A stretch of DNA of 42,470 nucleotides. Origin: Myxococcales bacterium (GTDB lineage Bacteria > Myxococcota > Myxococcia > Myxococcales > Myxococcaceae). The stretch covers positions 1 to 42,470 of the forward strand of contig JADLDB010000193.1 in the NCBI GenBank assembly GCA_020846875.1. Reading direction: 5' to 3'. Below the pieces are notes generated by a model. It was not told the DNA's origin, made no database searches, and saw nothing but the letters and a program-made list of their open reading frames with translations. This document shows, one piece after another, positions 26,381 to 35,216 of the stretch; within the stretch, counting starts at the first letter, position 1, and each line of letters begins with the position of its first letter. The position numbers were made by a program, and so were the translations under genes.

Positions 26381-27337
26381 TCACCGCAGCAGCCGCGACG
26401 CGCCCCACAGCGCCGCCCGCACCGCCTGCGTGGCCACCCGCGGCAGCCGGGGCGCCACCTCCACCGGCGCGTCCCACTCGAAGTCCACGAGGCGCGCCAG
26501 GAAGCCCTGCGCCACGCAGCCCTCCAGGCTGAAGACGGTGAGGTCGCCGCAGTGCCGCGCCGCCACCCGGAGGTCTCTGGCCAGCGCCTCCCACGTCAGC
26601 TTGGGCCAGGGGTCGATGCCGCCGCCGGTGCTGCCCAGCCCGAGGGCGCGGCAGCGCGGCGCCCACGCCTCCACCACGCCCGGCCCCAGGGGGCCCAGCA
26701 GCGAGGAGTACAGCATCACCACCTCGCGGTCCGCCTCCACGTCCAGCGCCCCGGCGAAGCGCTGCCAGAGCGTGCCCCGCGCCCCGCGCTCCTCCAGCAG
26801 CAGCGGGAACTGGTACGTCTCCACGTGGTGCCCGTCGGCGCGGATGCGCTGAATGAGGCCCCGGTACTCCGCCCGCGCGCGCAGGAGCCGCCCCTTGTCC
26901 GCCGCGCGCCACGCCCACCGCCCCAGGGTGCGCGCCGGGCGCTGCAGCAGCGAGGACAGCTCGCGCAGGTCCGGCTCGAAGTCCAGGCCCACCGACTCGA
27001 AGGGCAGCCTCTCGTGTCTCACCCAGGCGTGGAGCTCTGTGTACCGGCGCGCCACCGCGGCGGCGTTGTCGAGGGTGGCGAAGTAGCCCTCCTCGCGGGG
27101 CAGGAGGAGCCACGCGCCCACGGGGATGCCTTCGTCCGCCAGGTGCTTCACGACCCGCGCCCGGCCCGAGGAGAGGTCGCGCACGCCCATCGTCACCCCC
27201 GCGCCCAGCGCCTTCAGGTGCCGCACCACGCCCGCGTCGGCGAAGAGGGCCTCCAGCTCCGGCGGGTCCTGCTCGTTGAAGAAGGAGAGCCGCGTCGGGC
27301 GCATCGCCCGCGCACCGTACAGCATCGCGTTCGACAT
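26381..27337 (-). CDS. Hypothetical TIM-barrel-like (glycosidase-like) protein
   Basis: The 318-residue product has no signal peptide. The repeated strand-helix pattern and the motif VGLDFEPDLREL near residue 125 recall the DxE-type active-site strand of glycoside hydrolase TIM barrels. VTMGVRDLSS, IPVGAWLLLP, HVETYQFPLLLEERG and GSTGGGIDPWP are compatible with other barrel strands. No family can be named with confidence. The start may be the ATG at 27337, or MRPTRLSFF at 27304; neither has a strong ribosome site. It is convergent with the second ATP-grasp gene, so it need not be part of the graspetide locus, and divergent from a lipoprotein gene. Confidence 0.7.
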   Translation of the reverse strand: MSNAMLYGARAMRPTRLSFFNEQDPPELEALFADAGVVRHLKALGAGVTMGVRDLSSGRARVVKHLADEGIPVGAWLLLPREEGYFATLDNAAAVARRYTELHAWVRHERLPFESVGLDFEPDLRELSSLLQRPARTLGRWAWRAADKGRLLRARAEYRGLIQRIRADGHHVETYQFPLLLEERGARGTLWQRFAGALDVEADREVVMLYSSLLGPLGPGVVEAWAPRCRALGLGSTGGGIDPWPKLTWEALARDLRVAARHCGDLTVFSLEGCVAQGFLARLVDFEWDAPVEVAPRLPRVATQAVRAALWGASRLLR

Positions 27338-27405
27338 CGAAGCCCGACGCGCGCAGCATGCGCCTCACCCGCCGCCTGGCCCTCGCCCCCAGGCCGCGGG
27401 AGGTG

Positions 27406-28269
27406 ATGCCCCCTGCGCGGTGGAAGCTGGCGGTGCTGCTCGTCCTGGCCGGCTGCGCCACCATGCGCCCGCTGTCCGAGGACACCGCGCGCGCCCGCGG
27501 CGTCCACCGCTTCGAGGCGGGCAGCGACGAGGCCTTCGACGCGGTGTGGCTCACCCTGGCAGCCCAGGGCTACGCCGTCACCGAGAGCGCGCGCTCCTCC
27601 GGCACCCTCACCGCGGCCCGGCCGGACGGACATGGCTACGACGTCACCGTGTCGGCGGAGGACGCGTGGGCGGTGGTGTCCGCGCTCCCGCGCACCCTCT
27701 GGCTCGGCGGCCCGGACGACGAGGACGCGAAGTGGCAGGCCCTGTGGAAGGGCGCGGCCCACCTCCTCGACGCGTGGAGGGAGCCGCCCGAGTGGCGCTA
27801 CCTCACCCGCACCAACACCCTCGCCCTCGAGGGCTTCAGCTTCCAGCCGCCCCAGGCCTGGGCGTACCTGGACTACGACATCCACCGGCGGCGGGCCCGC
27901 GTGCTGCGGCGGCGGGGAGCGCCGGCCGGGACACTCAACCCCGCGCTGCTGGCGGTGGTGCAGCGGCGGCGGCCCGAGTCGTCCCTCCCGGCGCTGGTGC
28001 GGGAAGCGGCCGGCCTGGCGCTCACCGCGCGCAGCCGCCTCACCCTGCCGGACGAGCTGGAGGCGAGAAGGGAAGGCGAAGGGACCGTGGGCGGCGTGGC
28101 GCGGGTGCTGGACGGCGCGGTGGTGCGCCCGCTGGCCTGGCACGCCCACCGCCACCGCACCGCCGAGTGGGAGGTGTGGGTGGTGGCCGTGTGCGGCGCG
28201 GGCGCGGAGGCGTGCGACGCGGAGTGGAGCGCGCTCCTCGCGTCGGTGAAGCGCGGGGGCGGCCGCTGA
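27406..28269 (+). CDS. Hypothetical lipoprotein
   Basis: The ATG at 27406 follows CGGGAGGTG and puts a lipoprotein signal first (MPPARWKLAVLLVLAGC). The mature part of about 270 residues begins ATMRPLSEDTARARG. It contains an alpha/beta region with FDAVWLTLAAQGYAVTESA, of the form seen in small lipoprotein domains that contact the cell envelope, then an Arg-rich centre (YDIHRRRARVLRRRG) and a C-terminal segment AEWEVWVVAVCGAG. I do not recognise a family. It shares a 68-bp divergent gap with the TIM-barrel-like gene and is followed 53 bp later by a VWA lipoprotein, possibly co-transcribed. Confidence 0.75.
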   Translation: MPPARWKLAVLLVLAGCATMRPLSEDTARARGVHRFEAGSDEAFDAVWLTLAAQGYAVTESARSSGTLTAARPDGHGYDVTVSAEDAWAVVSALPRTLWLGGPDDEDAKWQALWKGAAHLLDAWREPPEWRYLTRTNTLALEGFSFQPPQAWAYLDYDIHRRRARVLRRRGAPAGTLNPALLAVVQRRRPESSLPALVREAAGLALTARSRLTLPDELEARREGEGTVGGVARVLDGAVVRPLAWHAHRHRTAEWEVWVVAVCGAGAEACDAEWSALLASVKRGGGR

Positions 28270-28322
28270 CCGCCAGCGAGGGGCTCTCCCCTGTGGAGCG
28301 CCGAGGGAATACAGTGCCCCTC

Positions 28323-29351
28323 ATGCGTTGGGCGCTGGCCTCAGTCCTTCTCCTCCTCGCTGCCTGCGGGCGCAGCACGCCGGTGCGCTACCCCGACGTG
28401 CCCGGCGAGGAGCAGCCACCGGAAGAGAACCCCACCAACCCCACCCCGGCCCAGCCGTGGAACCTGCCGCTGCCGCCGCCGCCGCCGCCGCCCATCTGCG
28501 AGGAGGTGGACGGGGACCACCTGCCCCTGCCGCCGCGAAACCAGCGGCCCATCGACGTGCTGTTCGTCATCGACGACTCCTGCAGCATGGAGAACGACCA
28601 GCGCGCGCTGGCGGAGAACTTCGACGCCTTCTTCGACGCCTTCCGGCAGAACAACGTCGACTTTCACCTGGGCGCCGTCACCACCGACATGAACGACCCG
28701 CTGCGCTCGGGCCGGCTGGTGGCGCCCTTCCTCACCCCGGCCACGCCCAACGTCAACCAGCGCTTCGCCGAGATGGTGCGGGTGGGCATTCTGGGCAGCG
28801 CCATCGAGCGCGGGCTGTTGGCCGCCTGGAGCGCCCTGCGGGAGCCCAACCGCTCGGGGGCCAACCGGGGCTTCTGGCGGGCGCAGGCCGACTTCGCCCT
28901 CGTCTTCCTCGGCGACGAGGACGACCAGTCCGGCATCGACATCACCGACTTCGGCAACTTCCTCGAGGTGGAGAAGCAGGGCACCGACATCACCGTGGGC
29001 AGCATCATCGTCGGGCGGTGCAACCCGGCCATCGTCAACAACTGGCGGCTGGTGCAGTTCGCCCGGCGCTTCGCCAGGCGGGGCGTCACCCGGCTGTGCA
29101 CCACGGAGTACGCGGACACGCTGCGCAGCATCGCCGGGCGCATCGTCGACGCGCGCTGCACCGTGGCCTTGAAGCGCGAGGTGGGCGACATGAGCCGCGT
29201 CACCGTCACCGTCAACGGCCAGCCGGCGACGTACCGGCGCGACCCGCCCGACGAGGCCTTCCCCTTCGGCAGCCTGGAGGTGTCCCCCTGCCCGCCGGAA
29301 GGCGGCTTCGTGGACCTGCTCTACGAGGACTGCCACCTGCCCGACGAGTGA
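28323..29351 (+). CDS. VWA-domain lipoprotein
   Basis: The ATG at 28323 begins a lipoprotein signal (MRWALASVLLLLAACGRS). The 342-residue protein has a Pro-rich spacer with eight consecutive prolines. A von Willebrand A domain follows, with the MIDAS motif VLFVIDDSCSMENDQ near residue 82 and VTTDMND downstream. LVFLGDEDDQSGID holds further acidic residues. The C-terminus has four spaced cysteines (RCNP, RLCTTE, RCTV, CPPEGG). Such lipoproteins are usually outer-membrane binding proteins in myxobacteria. The gene is convergent with the delta-60 protein gene at 29370. The much longer frame starting at 27126 includes shadow sequence. Confidence 0.88.
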   Translation: MRWALASVLLLLAACGRSTPVRYPDVPGEEQPPEENPTNPTPAQPWNLPLPPPPPPPICEEVDGDHLPLPPRNQRPIDVLFVIDDSCSMENDQRALAENFDAFFDAFRQNNVDFHLGAVTTDMNDPLRSGRLVAPFLTPATPNVNQRFAEMVRVGILGSAIERGLLAAWSALREPNRSGANRGFWRAQADFALVFLGDEDDQSGIDITDFGNFLEVEKQGTDITVGSIIVGRCNPAIVNNWRLVQFARRFARRGVTRLCTTEYADTLRSIAGRIVDARCTVALKREVGDMSRVTVTVNGQPATYRRDPPDEAFPFGSLEVSPCPPEGGFVDLLYEDCHLPDE

Positions 29352-29369
29352 GGCTGCCGGCCCCTCACC

Positions 29370-30746
29370 TCAAGGGGTGACTTCCTTCAGCACGAAGGTC
29401 TGCACCGTCCGCGAGGGGGACACCTGCAGCACGGTGAAGTCGGTGAGGAAGGCGCGGCCTGCGTGCAGGGTGAGGCGGTTGGCGGGCCCCCGCACCGGCT
29501 CCGACAGCAACGGCAGCGTGAGGCCCGCGTCCAGCGTGCCGCCGTGGCCCCAGGAGGTGTCCAGCGTGCCGTCGGCGTTGAGGCGCGCCAGCTTCCCCGG
29601 GAAGCCCCCGGTGTAGACGAGCGCCTTGTCGCCAGGCTCCACCACCGCGCCGCGCACCTGGGTGAGGGGCAGAGGAATCAACCGGGTGCCGCCGGCGCCG
29701 AAGCTCGAGTCGAGCGCGCCGTCGGCGGACAGCACCTGCTGCTTGAGCATGGTGGCCTCGGTGCTGCCGCCGTCTGGGTTGGGCACCGCGTCGAAGCCCA
29801 GAAGCCAGAGGCGGCCGTCGCTGCGCTCGAGGACGGTGTCCAGCTTGCCTTCGCCGCCGCGGTACAGGCCGGCGTCGGCGAACGAGGTGTCGACGGCGCC
29901 GGTGGGCAGGAAGCGGGTGACACCGAAGCCGCCGCCGCCCACCACGTACTTGCCCGACGCCTGCACCACCAGCCCCACGCCCTGCTCGTCTGAGAAGCCC
30001 AGGTGGGCGATGTGGCCGAAGCCGGTGCTGCCGGGCTGGACGAAGCCGGTGTCGGGCGTGCCGTCGGCGTTGTAGACGGCCACCACGTAGTCGTCACCGG
30101 GGCCGATGCCGTTGTAGATGGTGCCCGCCACCACGTACTTCCCGCTGGACAGGCGCTTCACCTGGAACCAGTGGGCGCTGGTGTTGCCCAACTGCAGCAG
30201 CACCACCCCGTCGCCGGAGAAGCTGGAGTCGAGGCTGCCGTCGGCGTTGAAGCGCGCCAGCGCGAAGCCTCCACTGCTGAGGGCCAGGGCCGCGCGCGCG
30301 GTGCCCGCGGCCACCAGCTTGTCGCCGTCCACCTCCAGGGCCCAGGCGTTGTCGAGGTTGAAGGGCAGCGAGGAGACGAAGCCGCCGTCGTAGTCCACCC
30401 ACGCCACGCCCTGGTCGCCGAAGGTCTCGTCGCGCGTCGCGTCCAGCTCGAAGCGGGCCGCCAGGAGGTCGGCGTTGGTGCCGCTGCCCTCGCGAAGGAC
30501 GCCGCCCGCCACGCACAGCTTCGCGCCACAGGGCCGCACCGCGCTGCCCGCGCCCTCGTAGCCCGCGCCGAGTTGAGAGATGAAGCCGGCGTCGTCCCCA
30601 CCGCCGCCCCCTCCGCCGCCGCTGCCTCCCCCCGAGCCGCCGCCCGCGTCACCGGTGCCGCCGTCCGTGTCGGTGCCGGAAGGACAGGCCATGAAGGACA
30701 GCGCCGACACCGCCAGCACCGCGAGCGCCGCCGGGTTGATTCGCAT
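29370..30746 (-). CDS. Delta-60 repeat beta-propeller lipoprotein
   Basis: The 458-residue protein has a lipoprotein signal (MRINPAALAVLAVSALSFMAC) and a Gly/Asp-rich linker. Repeated units of about 55 residues follow, with the delta-60 signature ARFNADGSLDSSFSGDGV, AVYNADGTPDTGF, RFLPTGAVDTSFADAG, QVLSADGALDSSFGAGG and RLNADGTLDTSWGHGG. These units build a beta propeller. The protein is outer-membrane anchored and probably binds a ligand or other surface protein; no enzymatic motif is seen. TACAAG eight bases before the start could be a -10 box with a very short leader. The downstream neighbour is convergent. Confidence 0.9.
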   Translation of the reverse strand: MRINPAALAVLAVSALSFMACPSGTDTDGGTGDAGGGSGGGSGGGGGGGGDDAGFISQLGAGYEGAGSAVRPCGAKLCVAGGVLREGSGTNADLLAARFELDATRDETFGDQGVAWVDYDGGFVSSLPFNLDNAWALEVDGDKLVAAGTARAALALSSGGFALARFNADGSLDSSFSGDGVVLLQLGNTSAHWFQVKRLSSGKYVVAGTIYNGIGPGDDYVVAVYNADGTPDTGFVQPGSTGFGHIAHLGFSDEQGVGLVVQASGKYVVGGGGFGVTRFLPTGAVDTSFADAGLYRGGEGKLDTVLERSDGRLWLLGFDAVPNPDGGSTEATMLKQQVLSADGALDSSFGAGGTRLIPLPLTQVRGAVVEPGDKALVYTGGFPGKLARLNADGTLDTSWGHGGTLDAGLTLPLLSEPVRGPANRLTLHAGRAFLTDFTVLQVSPSRTVQTFVLKEVTP

Positions 30747-30770
30747 GCGCGGCTTGTACCGCGCGCGCCG

Positions 30771-31166
30771 TCACTCCGTCGAGCGGTCGAACAACCACAC
30801 CAGCCACGCGAAGCCCAGCAGGCGCAGCCAGGCGCCCTTCACCGGCGGCGGCGCGGCCCGCAGAGCCGCCATGGGGTACAGCTGGAAGATGTTCCTCACC
30901 CGCTGGGCCTCGAAGTCGCTCATGCCCGACACGTCCACCCGCGCCCGGCCGTCGTCGCGCCGCGCCGTCACCGTGCAGCGCTTCACCCGCATCTGGGTGG
31001 CCGCCTCGGTGAGGTCGCCCTTCAGCATCCCCGGAATGCGCCCCCGCACCAGCCGCGCCTTCCCGTCGCGGATGGAGAGGACGAACAGCTCCTGGCTCCG
31101 CCGGTGGACGAGCAGCGCCACGCCCAGCACCGCCGTCACCACCAGCAAGACTTCCATGTCCGGCAT
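30771..31166 (-). CDS. DUF3634-like membrane protein
   Basis: The ATG at 31166 follows GGGAG and gives MPDMEVLLVVTAVLGVALLVH, a membrane anchor at the very N-terminus. ELFVLSIRDGKARLVRGRIPG and RVDVSGMSDFEAQRVRNIFQ follow, the pattern of the DUF3634 family seen in proteobacteria and myxobacteria. A second hydrophobic helix (WLRLLGFAWLVWLF) closes the 131-residue protein. Function is unknown. It lies between the delta-60 gene on the same strand, 24 bp downstream, and the divergent kinase-fold-like gene. Confidence 0.78.
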   Translation of the reverse strand: MPDMEVLLVVTAVLGVALLVHRRSQELFVLSIRDGKARLVRGRIPGMLKGDLTEAATQMRVKRCTVTARRDDGRARVDVSGMSDFEAQRVRNIFQLYPMAALRAAPPPVKGAWLRLLGFAWLVWLFDRSTE

Positions 31167-31269
31167 GACCCACTCCCACCCCCGCGGGTGCAGGGTTTTC
31201 AGCGGGACGGAAAGTTCCACCCCTCACCGCGCCCGCGCTAGCGTGGTGGAGAGTCGGGGGAGACGCCGC

Positions 31270-32772
31270 ATGAGCGTGCCATTCGCGATGCGCTGGGAGG
31301 TGCTGGGCCTTCCGTGGCAGCACGGGAGCTTCACCGAGGCGGCGAAGGTGCGCGCGCTGGGCCGGGACGAGCCGGGGGAGTGGTGGGTGGAGCGGCTGCA
31401 CCCCGACTTGAAGCCGGAGCACAAGGAGCGCGTGCTGCGCCGCTGGTGGCTGGGCGCGCGGCTGCGGCAGCCGGCGTGGCCCAAGGTGGTGGACTGTGGC
31501 GACGACGGGGACCGGCCGTGGGTGGTGGTGGAGGCCCCCGGGAGGCGCGCCGACGGGGCCTTCCGGTACCCGGACCCAAAGCACGCCCTCTCCGAGGTGC
31601 GCGGGCTGGCCCTGGCGATGGCGGAAGCCGAGGCGCTGCTGGCCCAGCACTGCGCCAACCCGCGCCTCGGGGTGCGGCCCGCGGTGGTGGCGCGCGACGG
31701 GCGCGGGCACCTCCGGCTGCAGTTGGCGGCGCTGGACTCGTCGCCGGACGAAGGCTTCCCCGGCCTGGTGGAGGCGTCCCTCTTCACGCCGGAGGAGCTG
31801 TGGGGGCACCCGGCCTCCGCGCGCACCAACGTCTTCGTGCTGGGCTGGCTGGCGGCCCTCGCCGTCACCGGGCAGTGGCCGTACGAGGTGACGCTGAGGC
31901 CGGGCGCGCAGCAGACGGCGGCGCGCGACCTGCTGGCGCCGCTGGTGGTGGCGGGCCAGGTGGGGCTGGCGCTGCCCGAGGAGGTGAAGGGCGCGGAGGC
32001 GGTGCTGAGGCGCGCCCTCTCGCCTCAGGCCCAGGCCCGCCAGCAGGACTCGGCCGCCTTCGCCGAAGCCTTGAAGCCCTTCACGGTGGCGCCCCTGCCC
32101 CGGCGCGAGGCCGCGGTGGGCAAGGTGAGCCTGGCGATGCCTTCCTTCGACGTCGCCGACGAGGCGATTCCTGCCGGCGTGGAGGTGAAGCTGCTGGCGG
32201 GCATCGACTCGGCGCCGGCGTGGGCGGTGCTGGCGGACTCGCTGGCCGAGGCGAAGAGCCAGCGCGCGAAGCTCATCCGCGCGCAGTTGCTGTCCACCGA
32301 CGAGAGGGCCAGCGCCGAAGTGAAGGCGCGGGCCGCCGAAGACGCGCAGGCGGTGCAGGCGCTGGCGGGGGTGACGCCGGCTTCCAGCCTCGAGGCGCTG
32401 CGCTGCGAGTGGAAGTGGGGCTACGTGCGGGTGCTGGAAGTCACACCCACCGGCAAGGACGTCGCGGCGGCCGAGCAGGAGGCGCGCACCACCCACGCGG
32501 TGGGCGTGCTGGCGCACCCGTCCTTGCGCTTCATGCAGGAGCTGCGCCTGGCAGGCAAGCCGGGCCACGCCAGGGCCTGGGTAGAGGCGCTGCAGCGCGC
32601 CCCGCCGCCGGCCTTGAAGCGCGTGGTGGTGCCGGGGGTGGACGCGCGCGACGCCTGGGCCCTCGAGGCGGGCTTCCGCTTCCCAAAGTGGACGTTCCGC
32701 TTCGGCGGCGGCAGCGGGGAAGCGGAGGGCAGGGGCCTGGGGCAGAAGCTGAAGAGGCTGTTCGGCCGGTAG
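31270..32772 (+). CDS. Kinase-fold-like protein with TIGR02996-type motif
   Basis: The ATG follows GGGGGAGA. The 500-residue soluble protein begins with about 240 residues laid out like a Ser/Thr kinase (WEVLGLPWQHGSFTEAAKVR, LGVRPAVVARDGRGHLRLQL in the position of the catalytic loop, TNVFVLGWLAALAVTGQWPY as in helix F). It lacks HRD and DFG, so catalysis is not expected. Near residue 305 it has EVKLLAGIDSAPAWAVLADS and SQRAKLIRAQL, matching the TIGR02996 pattern, a motif known chiefly from Myxococcus and planctomycetes. The C-terminus repeats leucine-rich-like units (HPSLRFMQELRLAG). It is probably a regulatory pseudokinase-like protein; this is inference. Confidence 0.6.
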   Translation: MSVPFAMRWEVLGLPWQHGSFTEAAKVRALGRDEPGEWWVERLHPDLKPEHKERVLRRWWLGARLRQPAWPKVVDCGDDGDRPWVVVEAPGRRADGAFRYPDPKHALSEVRGLALAMAEAEALLAQHCANPRLGVRPAVVARDGRGHLRLQLAALDSSPDEGFPGLVEASLFTPEELWGHPASARTNVFVLGWLAALAVTGQWPYEVTLRPGAQQTAARDLLAPLVVAGQVGLALPEEVKGAEAVLRRALSPQAQARQQDSAAFAEALKPFTVAPLPRREAAVGKVSLAMPSFDVADEAIPAGVEVKLLAGIDSAPAWAVLADSLAEAKSQRAKLIRAQLLSTDERASAEVKARAAEDAQAVQALAGVTPASSLEALRCEWKWGYVRVLEVTPTGKDVAAAEQEARTTHAVGVLAHPSLRFMQELRLAGKPGHARAWVEALQRAPPPALKRVVVPGVDARDAWALEAGFRFPKWTFRFGGGSGEAEGRGLGQKLKRLFGR

Positions 32773-32845
32773 CGGGCGGCCGGTGGAGAGCCGCCGCGCC
32801 CTGTGCTAGCGGCGGGCTGCACTTTGGCCGCAGGGGGACTTCCTC

Positions 32846-34075
32846 GTGTCGACGTACCAGTCTTCACCGTCGTCGCCAGGCGCAGGGGGAGGAGGCCTCT
32901 CGCCGCCGCGCTACTACCGCCGCGTCTTCGCCCTCGTGGCCTTCGCGGTGCTGGGCTACTTCCTCTTCCGCATCCTCGCGCCCTTCACCTCGGCCATCCT
33001 CTGGGCGGCGCTGCTCACCTTCATGTTGATGCCGCTGCAGAGGCGGCTGGACGCGCGCTGGAAGCGGCCCATGTTGTCGGCGGGGCTGCTCACCGCGCTC
33101 ACCTTCCTGGTGGTGGCGGGGCCCGTCACCATCTTCGGCTTCGCCTTCACCCGGCAGGCCTCCGAGCTCATCGCGCGGATGCAGAGTGAGGCCCACAACC
33201 GCAACCTGCCCGCGCTGCAGTTGGTGCTGGAGTTCAAGCCGGTGCACGCGCTCATCTCTTCGGTGGGGGCGTACACCTCGTTGAGCGAGGAGGAGATTCT
33301 CAACCAGGCGGCCGACGCCCTGCGGGAAGCAGCCAACAAGCTGGCCTCGCTGGGCGGGACGGTGGTCATCGGCGCCTTCGGGGCAGTGTCCCAGTTCCTG
33401 ATGATGCTCTTCCTGCTCTTCTTCCTCCTGCGGGACGGGCGCGGCATGGTGGAGCGCTTCGTGCGCCTGGTGCCCTTGTCGCCGGAGCGCAAGGCTGAGC
33501 TGCAGACGACGCTGGGCGGGGTGGCCAGCGCGGTGGTGCTGGGGGCGCTGGCCACCTCCGTGGTGCAGGGGACGCTCCTGGGCATCGGCTTCGCCATCGC
33601 CGGGCTGCCTTCCCCGTTGGTGTTCGGCGCGGTGGGGGCGGTGGCGTCCCTCATCCCCATCGTGGGGACGGCGCTGGTGTGGATTCCGGCGGTCATCACC
33701 CTGGTGGCGCAGGGCCGCACCGGGTGGGCCGTCTTCCTCGCCATCTGGTGCGTGGTGCTGGTGGCCGGCAGCGACAACGTCATCAAGCCGCTGGTCATCT
33801 CCGGGCGGAGCAAGGCGTCCACGCTGCTGGTGTTGGTGGGCCTGCTGGGCGGCGTGGCCACCTTCGGCTTCGCCGGCCTCTTCATGGGCCCGCTGGTGCT
33901 GACGTTGGGCGCGGCGCTCCTGCAGTTCGCGGACGAGGCGGCCACGGGGGTGGGCCTGGGGATGAGTCCGGCCGTGGCCCTGACGCCGGCGCCAGCCTCG
34001 GCGCCGCTGAAGGAGAAGCCGGCGGACCCGCCGGCCCCCGCGAAGGCCGCGGAGGAGCCGCAGAAGCCGAAGTGA
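32846..34075 (+). CDS. AI-2E family transporter (PerM-like permease)
   Basis: The 409-residue inner-membrane protein has about eight transmembrane helices, including VFALVAFAVLGYFLFRILAP, ILWAALLTFMLMPLQRRLD, LMMLFLLFFLLRDG and FAGLFMGPLVLTLGAALLQF. The conserved core ILAPFTSAILWAALLTFML, GLPSPLVFGAVGAVASLIPI and the late motif VIKPLVISGR identify the AI-2E/UPF0118 family. Members export autoinducer-like or other small molecules or ions; substrate unknown. It starts at GTG, with a Pro/Ser/Gly-rich cytoplasmic lead. The C-terminal 35 residues are Pro/Ala/Lys-rich, probably a cytoplasmic tail. Confidence 0.92.
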   Translation: MSTYQSSPSSPGAGGGGLSPPRYYRRVFALVAFAVLGYFLFRILAPFTSAILWAALLTFMLMPLQRRLDARWKRPMLSAGLLTALTFLVVAGPVTIFGFAFTRQASELIARMQSEAHNRNLPALQLVLEFKPVHALISSVGAYTSLSEEEILNQAADALREAANKLASLGGTVVIGAFGAVSQFLMMLFLLFFLLRDGRGMVERFVRLVPLSPERKAELQTTLGGVASAVVLGALATSVVQGTLLGIGFAIAGLPSPLVFGAVGAVASLIPIVGTALVWIPAVITLVAQGRTGWAVFLAIWCVVLVAGSDNVIKPLVISGRSKASTLLVLVGLLGGVATFGFAGLFMGPLVLTLGAALLQFADEAATGVGLGMSPAVALTPAPASAPLKEKPADPPAPAKAAEEPQKPK

Positions 34076-34350
34076 CCTCCTCGGGCCCGGCGGCGCCACC
34101 AGGCGAAGGTGACGCGCCGGCCGGGCTCCACCAGCAGCACCGTGCCCCACAGGGCCTCCCCGCCCGAGGCGCTGCGCTCGCAGATGCGCCCTCCGGCGAA
34201 GGCCTCGAAGAGGCAGGAGTCGGCCTCGGCCCCGAAGACGGACTGCGCGTCCAGCGGCCACCAGTCCGCGAGGCCGGCGGTGAAGTGGGCCCAGGCCTCG
34301 AAGGGCCCGCAGGAGACAGCCACCGACTTGCGCAGAGGAGGCAGCGGCAT
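34076..34350 (-). pseudogene. Truncated SRPBCC (AHSA1-like) gene
   Basis: Starting from the ATG at 34350, the frame gives MPLPPLRKSVAVSCGPFEAW, then FTAGLADWWPLDAQSVFG, FAGGRICERSASGGEALWG and VLLVEPGRRVTFAWW. This is the first half of an SRPBCC/activator of Hsp90 ATPase-like protein. The match stops at about residue 85, where the reading runs into the 3' end of the permease gene and becomes Arg/Gly-rich. The second half of the fold is missing, so the gene has lost its 3' end, most likely by deletion or rearrangement against the permease gene. Confidence 0.65.
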
Positions 34351-34490
34351 GGACCCCGCGACGCGAGAGCGCCGATCAGGTTGGCGGACCGGGTGACGTC
34401 GGTGAGTTGCGAGCAGACCAAGGCACGACGAGGGAGTCACGACGGGAGCTAACCTGTTCGGCGCTCTCGCAGGCCTCTGACGCCAGTCGG

Positions 34491-35093
34491 CTACTGGCTG
34501 GCCGCGGCGGCCAGCGCGCCGGTGACGGTGTCCTTCGCGGCGCTGCGCTGGGGCCCGTGCACGATGAAGGTGGGCACCGAGCCGGCCGGGTCGGAGAAGA
34601 GGGTGAAGACGACGCGCGTCTTGTCGCCCACCGGCTCCAGCGTCCAACTGCTCCACATCGACTCCAGGCGCACCAGGTCGGCCGAGGCAGGCGGCGCCAA
34701 TTCGTTGGTCGTCTTCGCCCGGACGTAGCTGGTGCCGGTGGGGCTGCAGCGCTTGACGACGGTGACGGCGTAGTCGCGCGCGGAGACGATGGAGCTGTCC
34801 GTCTGCATGTAGAGGACGCGCACGTCGCCGCTGTCCTGGAGCAGCTTGGCGCTCTTCACGTTCTTCACCCCGCTGAGGCGGGTGACGTAGTCGAAGGCCG
34901 CGCGGCAGACGCGCTCGGCCGGCAGCGCCACCTCCGTCGTCACCCGGTACTCGTAGCACTTCGAGCCCTTCACCGGCCGCGTCTCCAGCTTCAGCGGCGT
35001 GGCCTCGAGCTCCTTCCACGGCTCCGGGTTGGAGAAGACGTCGGCGTCGAAGACGGCCGTCTGCGCCAACACCATCACGACAATCAAGTGCAT
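34491..35093 (-). CDS. START-domain protein with signal peptide
   Basis: The ATG at 35093 follows GGTGGAGC. The 200-residue product begins MHLIVVMVLAQTAVFDADVF, a short export signal. The rest matches a START/lipid-transfer fold: EVALPAERVCRAAFDYVTRL, YMQTDSSIVSARDYAVTVVK, TTNELAPPASADLVRLESMW, SWTLEPVGDKTRVVFTLFSD and a final helix. The SARDY and W-x-L-x-P motifs are usual in bacterial START proteins. It probably binds a lipid or other hydrophobic ligand in the periplasm. It is divergent from the esterase gene. Confidence 0.88.
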   Translation of the reverse strand: MHLIVVMVLAQTAVFDADVFSNPEPWKELEATPLKLETRPVKGSKCYEYRVTTEVALPAERVCRAAFDYVTRLSGVKNVKSAKLLQDSGDVRVLYMQTDSSIVSARDYAVTVVKRCSPTGTSYVRAKTTNELAPPASADLVRLESMWSSWTLEPVGDKTRVVFTLFSDPAGSVPTFIVHGPQRSAAKDTVTGALAAAASQ

Positions 35094-35216
35094 GGGAGCT
35101 CCACCGGTCAGCCTCTTCGACAGCATCCTTTGGGGGCGCACCCGAACTCAACCCCTCGCGGGCTCGGGCTCCCTGACTATTTGCGTAATCAAGGCAAATA
35201 CATCTATGACGCGCCC

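Noticed and set aside
27126-28322. Long in-frame extension before the second VWA lipoprotein
   Set aside because: It is Arg/Gly/Pro-rich shadow of the genes at 26381 and 27406; the lipoprotein signal begins at 28323.
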